From Lachnospiraceae bacterium (GTDB taxonomy: Bacteria > Bacillota > Clostridia > Lachnospirales > Lachnospiraceae), in NCBI GenBank assembly GCA_016286555.1, contig JAEETA010000015.1, forward strand, positions 1 through 64,000: a stretch of 64,000 nt of DNA. The letters run 5' to 3'. This document shows positions 50,798 to 60,130 of this stretch, one piece after another. How positions within the stretch are numbered: the first letter of the stretch is position 1; the number at the start of each line of letters is the position of its first letter. The notes below the pieces were generated by a model that had not been told where the DNA came from, ran no database searches, and saw nothing but the letters and a program-made list of their open reading frames with translations. A program made the position numbers and the translations under genes.

Positions 50798-53089
50798 ATG
50801 ATTGGCGCATACGTTGTATCCCTTGGATTCTTCATATGTTTCAACATTATAGCCGGGATCGCTGCGTACCGGGACGGGCGCAAAGTAGCCAGGTCTGTGG
50901 CAAAGCTGCTGGTGGCGGCCATTGTTCCCATGCTGGCCAACATCCTGCTGGTGCTGACCGACGATGAGATCCTGGCAAGGATGGGTTTTGTCCTCTTCTT
51001 CATCGGCACCGACTGGATGCTGCTCGCCATTTACCGGTTCATCATGGACTATTGTAATTACCCTTACGAGGGCTCCAGGAACCGGACCATCTGGATCGTT
51101 ATCATGGGGATCGATACACTTTCCGTGTTCCTCAATCCCTTCTTTCACCATGTCTTTGACGTGACGCCGGACTATATGGCCGACGGCCACCTGATCTACA
51201 AGCTGGTATCTCTCTGGTACCACAAGGTGCACCTCGCCATCAATGCGCTGGTCATGGTCATTGCGCTGCTGTATCTGATCCGCAAGATCACCGAGACCTC
51301 CAGGGTCTATCTGGAGAAATACTTTTTCATCCTGGTGGTGATGCTGGTGACCGGCGCCTGGGAGTTCTACACCATCTTTGCCAAGTTCCATGTGGACCTG
51401 TCCATCCTGGGATACGGCGTAGGCTCCGTGCTGATCTACTTTATTTCCCTGCAATATCAGATGTATCTGCTGACGGATCGAATGTTGACCAATGTGGTCG
51501 AGAACATGGGAGACTGCCTGTTCTGCTTCGATTCCGACGGAAAATGCATCTACTATAACGAGAGTGGCCGTGAGATGTTCCAGCTGCCCAACATGCGTTC
51601 CATGGAGCTGGCGGAGGCCAAAATGCGGGAGATGTTCGATCCCGACATCCTCTATTCCAAGGACCGGGGCAAAAATATCACCCACCTTTTCAGCGACGAC
51701 CGGGTGGTGTCCGTGGAGTTCTCCTCCGTATACGATGAGCGCATGACTTACACGGGATACTATGTCATCGTCGAGGATGTGACCAAGGAGAACCAGCGCC
51801 TGGCAGACGAGACCTACAAGGCCACCCACGATTCCCTCACCGGCATTTACAACAGAGAAGAGCTGTACCGTCTGACGGAGAAGCTGATCCGGGAACATCC
51901 CGAAGAGCGCTATACCGTAGTGGTCTCCGATATCAAGGAATTCAAGATGATCAACGACATCTTCGGTTCCGAGGTGGGAGATGAGATCCTCGTCAAGCTG
52001 GCGGACAAGGTCAAGGCCGGTCTGAAGGAAGGCGATGTCTTCGGCCGCATCGGTGCCGATAAATACGGTCTCATCCTGAAGAGCAAGGACTTTAACCCCG
52101 AACAGTTCACCGAGGGCACCCGCACCGTGGCCTACGTCAAGGACCAGGATTCCTATCCCCTGGTGGTGCACATGGGTGTCTACGAGGTCCGCAATTCCAA
52201 GCTTTCCGCTGCCAGCATGTACGACAGAGCCTTCATGGCACTGTCCACCGTGAAGAACGAGCTGCAGCAGCGGATCGCCTTCTACGATGACAGCCTCAGA
52301 GAGGGCATTCTCTGGGAGCAGAAGATCGTGGCGACCCTGGACGACGCCCTGAAAAACGGCGACATCGTTCCCTATCTCCAGGCCCAGGTGGATACCGAGG
52401 GAAGGACTACCGGGTGCGAAGCTCTGGTCCGCTGGAATCATGCCACCGAAGGCTTCCTGACCCCCGGCAGATTCATGCCCTTCCTGGAAAAGAACGGCAT
52501 GGTGGTCAAGATCGACATGTATATCTGGGAATACGCCTGCAAGATCCTGAAGCGCTGGAAGGAAGAGGGGCGTGACGATATGTATATCTCCGTCAACATC
52601 TCCCAGAAGGACTTCTACTTCGTGGATGTCTATGATGTGATCTACGGTCTGGTGCAGAAATACGATGTGAATCCCAGCCGCCTGCGGCTGGAGATCACCG
52701 AGTCCACCTTCATGAAGGACATGGACCGCAAGATCGAGGTCATCAATCAGCTGAGAGAAAAGGGCTTCCTGCTGGAGATGGACGATTTCGGCAGCGGTTA
52801 TTCCTCACTGAACATGCTGAAGGACATGCCCGTGGACGTGCTGAAGGTCGATATGCTCTTCCTGTCCAAGACCGAGAACGAGGACCGTACCCGCGCCATC
52901 CTGGAGCTCATCATCGGCCTGGCAAAGCGCCTGGAGATCCCCGTGATCTCCGAGGGCGTGGAGGAAGCGGAGCAGGTGGCATTCCTGACGGAAATGGGCT
53001 GCGATATGTTCCAGGGATATTATTTCGCAAAGCCCATCGCCCTTCTCGAATTCGAGGAGCGTTTCATGCAGACGGGCGCAGCGGTTTGA
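50798..53089 (+). CDS. Membrane PAS-GGDEF-EAL protein, probably a c-di-GMP phosphodiesterase
   Basis: A 763-residue protein with seven or so membrane helices in residues 1-225, a PAS domain (~230-340), a GGDEF domain whose active loop reads 'GRIGADKYGLIL' (GADKY in place of GGDEF, so no cyclase activity is expected) and an EAL domain with the full set: 'CEALVRWN', 'VNISQKDF', 'EITESTF', 'MDDFGSGYSSL', 'LKVDMLFL', 'EGVEEAEQ'. The degenerate GGDEF part may bind GTP as an activator, as known in similar proteins. It follows the chemoreceptor at three bases and ends at a terminator. Confidence 0.9.
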   Translation: MIGAYVVSLGFFICFNIIAGIAAYRDGRKVARSVAKLLVAAIVPMLANILLVLTDDEILARMGFVLFFIGTDWMLLAIYRFIMDYCNYPYEGSRNRTIWIVIMGIDTLSVFLNPFFHHVFDVTPDYMADGHLIYKLVSLWYHKVHLAINALVMVIALLYLIRKITETSRVYLEKYFFILVVMLVTGAWEFYTIFAKFHVDLSILGYGVGSVLIYFISLQYQMYLLTDRMLTNVVENMGDCLFCFDSDGKCIYYNESGREMFQLPNMRSMELAEAKMREMFDPDILYSKDRGKNITHLFSDDRVVSVEFSSVYDERMTYTGYYVIVEDVTKENQRLADETYKATHDSLTGIYNREELYRLTEKLIREHPEERYTVVVSDIKEFKMINDIFGSEVGDEILVKLADKVKAGLKEGDVFGRIGADKYGLILKSKDFNPEQFTEGTRTVAYVKDQDSYPLVVHMGVYEVRNSKLSAASMYDRAFMALSTVKNELQQRIAFYDDSLREGILWEQKIVATLDDALKNGDIVPYLQAQVDTEGRTTGCEALVRWNHATEGFLTPGRFMPFLEKNGMVVKIDMYIWEYACKILKRWKEEGRDDMYISVNISQKDFYFVDVYDVIYGLVQKYDVNPSRLRLEITESTFMKDMDRKIEVINQLREKGFLLEMDDFGSGYSSLNMLKDMPVDVLKVDMLFLSKTENEDRTRAILELIIGLAKRLEIPVISEGVEEAEQVAFLTEMGCDMFQGYYFAKPIALLEFEERFMQTGAAV

Positions 53090-53121
53090 CCAAAAGGTTC
53101 AGACAATATGTAAGCGTTTCC

Positions 53122-53150
53122 AAAGACCCGGTTTTTCCGGGTCTTTTTGC
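53122..53150 (+). terminator. Terminator after the MCP/GGDEF-EAL operon
   Basis: AAAGACCCGG, loop TTTTT and CCGGGTCTTT form a 10-bp stem followed by further T. Confidence 0.9.
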
Positions 53151-53188
53151 GTGTGATCATGCGAATTTCTGGGCATTTTTTTGCAACA

Positions 53189-53230
53189 TTTGGGTATTCA
53201 AAAATCGGAAAGCCATCTATAATACCCAAA
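53189..53230 (+). promoter_or_regulatory. Promoter of the export operon flanked by a perfect inverted repeat
   Basis: TTTGGGTATT (53189-53198) and AATACCCAAA (53221-53230) are perfect inverted arms 22 bases apart. A perfect TATAAT (53218-53223) overlaps the right arm, and the weak -35 TATTCA (53195-53200, 17-base spacer) overlaps the left arm. A dimeric regulator bound here would contact both boxes. Confidence 0.6.
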
Positions 53231-53265
53231 GTGGCAATTTTTCGACATACGGTAGGATAGAGTTT

Positions 53266-54366
53266 ATGCAAAAGAAAACGCTTACAAAATCCGTGGCTCT
53301 GCTTCTGGCATCCGGACTGCTTCTTTCCGGCTGTGCCCAGGAGACGGAAGACCCGAAAATGATCATTATCGAGGAAGAGGAAGAAGAGATCGCCGGCGTG
53401 GTGGGTGTCACCTATCAGGATGTGACCCTGACCAAGAAGATCACGTTGGAGTATCGTTCCGTCATTTCTCAGGACCTTTCCTTTGACGTGGAACGGGAGA
53501 AGGTGGAAGAGGTACTGGTGGAGAAGGGTGACTTCGTGAAGGCGGGTCAGCTCCTGATCTCTCTGGGTACCCAGGACACCGCGAACCAGATCGAGGACAA
53601 GGAATATGAGATCAAACGCATGGAGTTGCAGCTGGCAGCCCTGGAGGAGAAGAAGGCCCAGGATATCCTGGAGGAGAATTTCGAATTCGCCGTGAAGGAT
53701 GACGGAAAGGGCTACACCCAGGAGGTCCACGAGGACAATCTGGAGCGCATCGAGGAGTCCTACAGGAGCTCCATCGAGAACTATCAGGATTCCCTCTACA
53801 TCGCAAAGCTGCGACTGGAGGAGCTGAAGAGCGGCGGTGGAGATCATCAGATCTATGCGCCCTTTGACGGCGTCCTGACCTATGTGCGTCAGGGCCTGGA
53901 GGGGAACACCACCACCATCGGTTCCGTTGTGGTCACCATCATGGATCCCGAAGAGTGCTATTTCTTCGCGGACAAGCCCGAAGAGGCCAGACCTCTTTTT
54001 CAGCAGGGTGACATCGTGACTCTGAACATCAACGGTGGCTTAAGCAACGGCGATTATCCCGTGGAGCTGGTGGATCTGAACGAGGAGGATGCCCTGCGGT
54101 TCCGCCTCGTCTCCGGCGGCGAGGATCTGTCCATTGCCCTGGGGACCAAGGCTTCCATTACCAAGGTGCTGGGAGAGCGGGATCACGTACTGGCGGTTCC
54201 CACCCGTGCGCTGCATAAGGCCGGTGACATTACCTACGTTTACATCATCAACGAACTGGGCGAGCACATCGTGCGCCACGTAGAGGTAGGCCTTGAAGGC
54301 GACACTTACACGGAGATCATCTCCGGTCTGGAAGAAGGCGAGCGTATCGCTGCAAGTATAAAATAA
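53266..54366 (+). CDS. Membrane fusion/adaptor lipoprotein (MacA/HlyD-like), first of two
   Basis: A 366-residue adaptor of the RND/ABC type. Lipobox 'LLLSGC' places Cys near 23. After an acidic segment come the lipoyl halves ('VEEVLVEKGDFVKAGQLLISLG' and 'IYAPFDGVLTYVRQG') with an alpha hairpin between them (~110-195), then a beta barrel and a C-terminal domain ending 'EIISGLEEGERIAASIK'. It would link the FtsX-type permease to the outer face or wall. The start at 53266 follows GGTAGGAT; the open frame begins at 53086, but that part includes the terminator and promoter. Confidence 0.85.
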   Translation: MQKKTLTKSVALLLASGLLLSGCAQETEDPKMIIIEEEEEEIAGVVGVTYQDVTLTKKITLEYRSVISQDLSFDVEREKVEEVLVEKGDFVKAGQLLISLGTQDTANQIEDKEYEIKRMELQLAALEEKKAQDILEENFEFAVKDDGKGYTQEVHEDNLERIEESYRSSIENYQDSLYIAKLRLEELKSGGGDHQIYAPFDGVLTYVRQGLEGNTTTIGSVVVTIMDPEECYFFADKPEEARPLFQQGDIVTLNINGGLSNGDYPVELVDLNEEDALRFRLVSGGEDLSIALGTKASITKVLGERDHVLAVPTRALHKAGDITYVYIINELGEHIVRHVEVGLEGDTYTEIISGLEEGERIAASIK

Positions 54367-54419
54367 TGGCTTGATTTCGAAGAAACGGAGCAATCCGTTG
54401 GATGAAATCGGAGGGTTAC

Positions 54420-56570
54420 ATGTTTTTGAACGATCTTTCCATAAAAAGAAATACAAAGCGGGCCACGGCGCTCTTGCTCAGCTGCCTGCTTCTGACCGGA
54501 TGCGCACAGCAGTCCGGCGAGGAAAAACCGAAAAAGGGCGGCCTGACCAGCGCTGACATCGAACTCATCGATCCCGTCAGCGCAGCGGTGGGATCCGAGA
54601 TCGTGGCATATCGGAACATCATCACCTATGACAAGGTTCCCGGCGTCATTTACCCCGACATTACGGAGTACAGCTTCCCCGAGGAAGTGGTTTTCAATGA
54701 GTTTTACTGCTATCCCGGCGAGCACATCACTGCCGGCCAGCTCCTGGCACAGGCCGACAATGAGAAGCTGAAGGATCAGATCAAATCCGCACAGGAGAGT
54801 CTGGCGGACATGGATCGTTCCTATCGGGACGATATGGAAGTCTACACCGTGAAGGCTTCCAATCTGCAGGAGAACATCAATCAGTACTCTGACGAGATGC
54901 TGGAGGATGCGAATTTTGCCATCGCCTGCCAGCGGCTGCTGTTCCAACTGGACCGGGTGAATATGGACATCGCCTCCCGCAATGCCCTCTATGACCTGGA
55001 CCGCAGGCATGCCGTATCCCAGCTTTCCCGCCTGAAGGAAAAGGATGTGACCAATTACATCAAGGCGGAGGCGGAGGGCACCCTGGGGGCCATCGCCCAG
55101 ATCACGAACGGCAGCGGCGTCCGCAAGGAGAAATCCGTTCTGGCTGTGGTGAACGACAGCAGCAAGAATTTCATCTGTGTCTACAAGAACTCGCAGGAAA
55201 TGTCCAAGGTGGTGCGGCTCTACCTCTCCGTGGGCGGCAAGATCTACGATGTGGAATACAGTCCCTACACCCTGGATGAATACAACAAGATCGTCTCCGC
55301 AGGGGAAACTGTCCACAGTACCTTTAAGATCCTGGGCGACAGCAGCGACATCCCCATGGGCGCTGCAGGCTATCTCATCATGGTAAAGTCCGAGGCCAGG
55401 AACGCACTTTCCGTCTCCAACGACTCCATCCACAGAGATGAGCTGGGCTATTTTGTGAACGTCATGGAGAACGGACGCACATCCAAGGCTTATGTTACCA
55501 AGGGGGTCTCCGACGGTACCTACACCGAGATCAAGGAAGGTCTGGAGTACGGCCAGGAGGTACAGCTGAGCAATTACTTCAGCTACGGCTCCAATGTGGC
55601 TGTGCTGGAGCGGGGAGACTTTGATACTCCTTACACCAGTCTGGGCTATGTGAGCTATCCCAAGGCCACTTCCGTTACCGCAGACATGGAATACGGCACC
55701 ACCACTCTGGTGGAGATGGTGGCAAAGGAGATGAGCAGCGTCAAAAAGGGCGACCTGCTGGCGAAGATCAGTGTCTCCGGCGATACCATCGATCTGGAGG
55801 AGAAGCAGTTAAAGCTCCGCCGCCTCCGGGAAGCGCTGGAGGATGTGCAGAAGGACATCGATTACCAGATCGCCATCTCCGGACAGAACACCGAGACCTA
55901 TCAGCGCCTCATCAATACCAAGGAAAGCTATGAGACCCAGATCTCCCGGCTGTCTGAAACAATCAATGATATGAAAAAATGCTTTGGTACTACCGAACTC
56001 TACGCGCCCTGCGACGGCCTGGTGACCAAGGTTACCAGCCTCTCCGACGGTGCAGTGCTGCAGCCCGGAGAATCCCTGATGACCATTCTGGACGAGACGA
56101 TCGCTTACCTGCGTCTCCCCAATCCCAACGGCAGTCTCCAGTACGGCAACGAGATCACCGTCCGCTGGAAGGATGCGGGGGGCAATGAGAGGACCGCTAC
56201 GGGCACCGTGGTGACCCTGGGATCTACCGGCATGACCTCTTCCATGGCACAGGACAATGCCTATGCAAAGCTTCCCGACGATGTGATGCAGGAACTCATC
56301 GATGTCCTGCGCAGCGCCAAGCCCAGGGGTTACATGGAGACCGGCGTGAACATTGAGGCACATTTGGACAGAGAGGAAAATGTAGTACTGGTACCCGCCA
56401 AGGCGGTGACCACCGTGACCACGGTCCAGGGCGGAACCCAGACCTATGTCACAGTGGTGGATGAGAACGGTAACCATACCGTGACCTCCTTTATCGCGGG
56501 CTGGAAAGACAATGACTATTATTGGGTGATCGAAGGGCTGGAGGAAGGACAGAGCGTATGTTTGGAATAG
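54420..56570 (+). CDS. Large membrane fusion/adaptor lipoprotein (HlyD-like), second of two
   Basis: A 716-residue lipoprotein with lipobox 'LLLTGC' (near Cys29). It has HlyD/MacA elements twice: an N-terminal part with 'EVVFNEFYCYPGEHITAGQLLAQ' and a coiled stretch (~105-185), then a C-terminal half with 'LVEMVAKEMSSVKKGDLLAKI', a long hairpin (~455-515) and 'LYAPCDGLVTKVTSLSDGAVL', closing with 'WVIEGLEEGQSVCLE'. It is about twice the usual adaptor length. It overlaps the permease gene by 13 bases, so the pair is translated together. GGAGG lies seven bases before the ATG. Two different adaptors for one permease is unusual. Confidence 0.8.
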   Translation: MFLNDLSIKRNTKRATALLLSCLLLTGCAQQSGEEKPKKGGLTSADIELIDPVSAAVGSEIVAYRNIITYDKVPGVIYPDITEYSFPEEVVFNEFYCYPGEHITAGQLLAQADNEKLKDQIKSAQESLADMDRSYRDDMEVYTVKASNLQENINQYSDEMLEDANFAIACQRLLFQLDRVNMDIASRNALYDLDRRHAVSQLSRLKEKDVTNYIKAEAEGTLGAIAQITNGSGVRKEKSVLAVVNDSSKNFICVYKNSQEMSKVVRLYLSVGGKIYDVEYSPYTLDEYNKIVSAGETVHSTFKILGDSSDIPMGAAGYLIMVKSEARNALSVSNDSIHRDELGYFVNVMENGRTSKAYVTKGVSDGTYTEIKEGLEYGQEVQLSNYFSYGSNVAVLERGDFDTPYTSLGYVSYPKATSVTADMEYGTTTLVEMVAKEMSSVKKGDLLAKISVSGDTIDLEEKQLKLRRLREALEDVQKDIDYQIAISGQNTETYQRLINTKESYETQISRLSETINDMKKCFGTTELYAPCDGLVTKVTSLSDGAVLQPGESLMTILDETIAYLRLPNPNGSLQYGNEITVRWKDAGGNERTATGTVVTLGSTGMTSSMAQDNAYAKLPDDVMQELIDVLRSAKPRGYMETGVNIEAHLDREENVVLVPAKAVTTVTTVQGGTQTYVTVVDENGNHTVTSFIAGWKDNDYYWVIEGLEEGQSVCLE

Positions 56571-59353
56571 GATTTCAGAAAATCTGGAACCAGAAGTGGT
56601 TGTTTTTCTGCATGCTTCTGGGAAGCATTCTGCTCGTGGCCACGGCCTGCAGCTTCCCCATGTACCGGAATGCCGTATTTAACCGCATGCTGCAGGATGA
56701 GATGGAAGCGGCCTGGGAGGAATCGGGCAAATGGCCCATGATCCTGGAGTACACCATCAGCGTGGGCGACAAGGAAGGCGTGGGAGCAGTGGCTTCCGGA
56801 GAAAAACTTGCGAAAAACGCCTACACGGAGCTGGGCCTTACCGAGAGCGAGACCCTGTATTACTATGCCATCTCCAGTTCGGACGCCGTTCCGGAGCTGG
56901 AACGCAAGCGAATCGATGATATTTCCCTTCGGGTTTCCTTTATCGGATCCCTGGAGGATCATGTGGAGCTCATCGACGGAGAGATGTATTCCGAAGCCGG
57001 CGTGGACGCCGACGGATACCTGGAAGCCATCATCGACGAGCAGTGCATGCTGACCAACAACATCATCATCGGCGACACCTTTATCTTCGGCGAGCTCCAT
57101 GACGAGAACGGAGATCCCGTCCGGGTAAAAATCGTGGGTATCTATAAGAAATCGGACATCACTGAGACTTTCTGGCAGAAGGGCATGAGCATGTATACCA
57201 ATAATCTCATGATCCGGGAATCCACTTTCCGTCAGAAATTCGCCACCACTTCCCTGCCCGGTTTTACCATGGTATGCCGCATCTATGATCTGGTGGATTT
57301 CACCGCCCTGGATGCATCGGAAGTAAAGGATCTGGTGAGCAATACGGAGGAGTACCAGAAGCGTTCCTCCATCCGTGCCCTCATGAAGGAGCCTGAGTAT
57401 ACCGCAACCCTGCAGTCTTACCTGAGCAGAGAGTCCAGGATCAACACCACCCTGTTCATCCTGCAGGTGCCTATTTTGCTCCTGCTGTGTGCATTCCTGC
57501 TGATGATCTCCAATCAGGTCTATGAGCTGGAGAAAAATGATATTTCCGTGCTGAAGAGCCGCGGTGCTTCCAGAACCCAGATTTTCCTGCTGTATCTCAT
57601 GCAGAGCAGCGTCATGTCCCTGGGAGGCTTTATCATCGGTATCCCTCTGGGCAATATTTTCTGCCGGATCCTGGGCTCCGCCAGCAACTTCCTGGAGTTC
57701 AAGGTACGGAGAGCCCTAAAGGTACAGATGAACGGTGAGGTCATCGGCTTTGCCATCGGCGCTGCCATCATCGCCATTGCCATCATGAGTATCCCCGCCC
57801 TGAAGCACAGTAAGGTGACCATCGTCAACCTGAAGAGCCAGAAGGTGCAGAAGCGCCATTCCTGGTGGGAGATCTGCTTCCTGGATCTCATCTTCCTGGG
57901 GATCAGTATCTACGGCTATTACAACTATTCCCACAACACCGACGCTCTGATCGAGAGCGCGCTGAAGAACGAGGCACTGGATCCTCTGCTGTACATCAGT
58001 TCCACCCTCTTTATCCTGGGTGCGGGCATGCTGCTCCTGCGGCTCCAGCCCCTGATGGTTCGTATCATTTACCTGCTGCGGAAGCGCTGGTGCGGCCCCG
58101 CAAGCTATGCATCCTTCCTGGAGGCTATGCGCAACGGCAGGAAGCAGCAGTACATCATGCTCTTCATGATCCTTACCGTCTCCCTGGGCATGTTCGATGC
58201 AGTGTCCGCCCGGACCATCCTGCAGAACACCAGAGCCAACACGGCCTACCTGGATGCGACGGATCTGCGGGTGGCAGAGCTCTGGGAGAACAATTCCAAC
58301 GCTGTGGCCATCGATCCTTCCGTGGAGTTTACCTACTACGAGCCCGATTTTTCCCGCTATGCGGATTTTGATGAGGTGGAGACCTTCACCAAGGTGTACT
58401 ACGACGATACCGGATACATCCAGGTGGACCGCCGGGAGCGCATCTATGTCACCGTCATGGGCATCCACACCAAGGAGTTCGGCCAGATCACGGAGCTGGA
58501 CGACGATTTGCTGGATGAGCCCTATCACCAGTATCTGAACGAACTGGCAGCCACCCCCAACGGCATCCTCATGAGCTCCGCCTTCAAGGATCGTTTCAAG
58601 TACAAGGTAGGGGATACCGTAAACTACGGTTCCAAGCCTTCCGTGATCATCGGATTTTTCGATTACTGGCCCACCTATGTGCCGGAGGGCAGAGCGGTGG
58701 ACGAGAACAATGAAACCTACACCTACCAGAACTATATGGTGGTCATGAACTACGCCTTCTGCTACGAGATGTTCGGCCTGAAGCCCTACCAGGTATGGAT
58801 GAAGCTGAAGGACGGCGCGGACACCGGATTTTTCTACCGCTGGGTAGCGAACGAGGGCATCCGCCTGAATTCCTACGTGGACCGCACCGAGGACCTGGAG
58901 GACGTGACGGAGGATCCCCTGCTGCAGGGTATGAACGGTGTCCTCACCATGAGCTTTATCGTCATGCTGATCCTCTGTGCCGTGGGTTACCTGATCTACT
59001 GGATCCTGTCCATCCGGTCCAGAGAGATGATGCTGGGCGTCCTGCGTGCATTCGGTATGCATAAGGGAGAGCTGCTCCATATGCTGATCAACGAGCAGAT
59101 CTTCTCCGGACTGTATTCCATTCTGTCCGGCGTCATCGTCGGCAACCTGGCATACCGCCTCTACGTGCCGATGCTGCAGATGGCATACTCCACCACCAAC
59201 CAGGTGCTGCCCATGGAACTCATCACCAGCACCGGTGACATGGTCAGACTTTACTCCGTGGTGACCCTTACCATGGTGGTCTGCCTGGGCGTGCTGGCAA
59301 TGCTGATCTTCAGACTCAACATCACCAAGGCTTTGAAGCTGGGAGAAGAATAA
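56558..59353 (+). CDS. Large FtsX/MacB-type ABC permease
   Basis: A 931-residue membrane protein. One helix at about 14-36, an external domain of ~270 residues, then three helices with an FtsX-type pattern ('ISVLKSRGASRTQIFLLYL', ~315-425), a linker with two more helices, a second helix (~525-550), a second external domain (~555-795) and three final helices with the matching 'LGVLRAFGMHKGELLHML'. It is a fused double FtsX unit of about ten helices, so one chain could act without a partner. Its stop overlaps the next ATPase start by one base. It probably uses mechanical force to move substrates through the adaptors. Confidence 0.87.
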   Translation: MFGIGFQKIWNQKWLFFCMLLGSILLVATACSFPMYRNAVFNRMLQDEMEAAWEESGKWPMILEYTISVGDKEGVGAVASGEKLAKNAYTELGLTESETLYYYAISSSDAVPELERKRIDDISLRVSFIGSLEDHVELIDGEMYSEAGVDADGYLEAIIDEQCMLTNNIIIGDTFIFGELHDENGDPVRVKIVGIYKKSDITETFWQKGMSMYTNNLMIRESTFRQKFATTSLPGFTMVCRIYDLVDFTALDASEVKDLVSNTEEYQKRSSIRALMKEPEYTATLQSYLSRESRINTTLFILQVPILLLLCAFLLMISNQVYELEKNDISVLKSRGASRTQIFLLYLMQSSVMSLGGFIIGIPLGNIFCRILGSASNFLEFKVRRALKVQMNGEVIGFAIGAAIIAIAIMSIPALKHSKVTIVNLKSQKVQKRHSWWEICFLDLIFLGISIYGYYNYSHNTDALIESALKNEALDPLLYISSTLFILGAGMLLLRLQPLMVRIIYLLRKRWCGPASYASFLEAMRNGRKQQYIMLFMILTVSLGMFDAVSARTILQNTRANTAYLDATDLRVAELWENNSNAVAIDPSVEFTYYEPDFSRYADFDEVETFTKVYYDDTGYIQVDRRERIYVTVMGIHTKEFGQITELDDDLLDEPYHQYLNELAATPNGILMSSAFKDRFKYKVGDTVNYGSKPSVIIGFFDYWPTYVPEGRAVDENNETYTYQNYMVVMNYAFCYEMFGLKPYQVWMKLKDGADTGFFYRWVANEGIRLNSYVDRTEDLEDVTEDPLLQGMNGVLTMSFIVMLILCAVGYLIYWILSIRSREMMLGVLRAFGMHKGELLHMLINEQIFSGLYSILSGVIVGNLAYRLYVPMLQMAYSTTNQVLPMELITSTGDMVRLYSVVTLTMVVCLGVLAMLIFRLNITKALKLGEE

Positions 59354-60063
59354 TGGGTGCAACAATCAAGATAGAACATTTAAACAGGATCTTTCCGGTG
59401 GGCAACCAGCAGATCCAGGTCCTGACCGATATCAACGCCGTGATCCCCGACAGCCGCTTTACCATCCTGCGGGGGCGTTCCGGATCCGGCAAGACCACGC
59501 TGATGAACCAGATCGGTGCGCTGGATACCCCTTCCAGCGGTTCCATCCTTCTGGACGGCAAGGATCTGGTGACCCTTTCCGACAGACAGAAGGAGGATCT
59601 GCGGAGAAAACAGTTCGGCTTCGTTTTCCAGGCGGTCTCCCTGATCCCCACCATGACCGCGTTTCAGAACGTGGAATTCGCACTGCGGATGGCGGGAGTG
59701 CGCGGCGATTACAGGCATCGTGTGGAGGAGACACTTCGTATGGTAGGCCTTGCGGGTCGTATGAATCACATGCCCGCAGAGATGTCCGGCGGTGAGCAGC
59801 AGCGTGTTGCCATTGCCAGAGGTATCGCCCATCATCCCAGCATTCTGCTGGCGGACGAGCCCACTGCAGAGCTGGACAGCGGTATGGCAGCGGAGGTGAC
59901 CCGTATCCTGAAGGAGATGACCCGGAAGGAGCATGTCACCGTCCTGATGACCACCCACGACGTGGGCCTCATGGATGCCGGCGATGTCGTGATCGAGCTG
60001 CAGGGCGGCCGGATCGTGGACGTGAAGGAGAACGAGTCAAATAAGCTGGATGTGTTAAGTTGA
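59353..60063 (+). CDS. ABC transporter ATPase (MacB/LolD type)
   Basis: A 236-residue ATPase of the MacB/LolD family. Walker A 'GRSGSGKTTLMNQIG', Q-loop 'GFVFQAVSLIPTMTAFQNVEF', signature 'MSGGEQQRVAIARGI', Walker B 'ILLADEPTAELDS' with Glu, and H-loop 'MTTHDVGLM' are all intact. The family X-loop style 'SLIPTMTAFQNV' is typical of ATPases working with FtsX-like permeases. It overlaps the permease gene by one base. A second ATPase follows, so either they form a heterodimer on the single permease or serve alternate states. Confidence 0.92.
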   Translation: MGATIKIEHLNRIFPVGNQQIQVLTDINAVIPDSRFTILRGRSGSGKTTLMNQIGALDTPSSGSILLDGKDLVTLSDRQKEDLRRKQFGFVFQAVSLIPTMTAFQNVEFALRMAGVRGDYRHRVEETLRMVGLAGRMNHMPAEMSGGEQQRVAIARGIAHHPSILLADEPTAELDSGMAAEVTRILKEMTRKEHVTVLMTTHDVGLMDAGDVVIELQGGRIVDVKENESNKLDVLS

Positions 60064-60130
60064 CCCCGGGAGTTGCAAAGCAACGAAGTAATCCGTGGCA
60101 TCAAGGGTCTGAATGTGAAGGAGAAATGTC

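Noticed and set aside
48749..52441. Minus-strand open frame of 1230 codons
   Set aside because: It runs antisense to the chemoreceptor and GGDEF-EAL genes, whose domains are unmistakable. Its translation is His/Gly/Val-rich without motifs, the usual shadow of codon bias.
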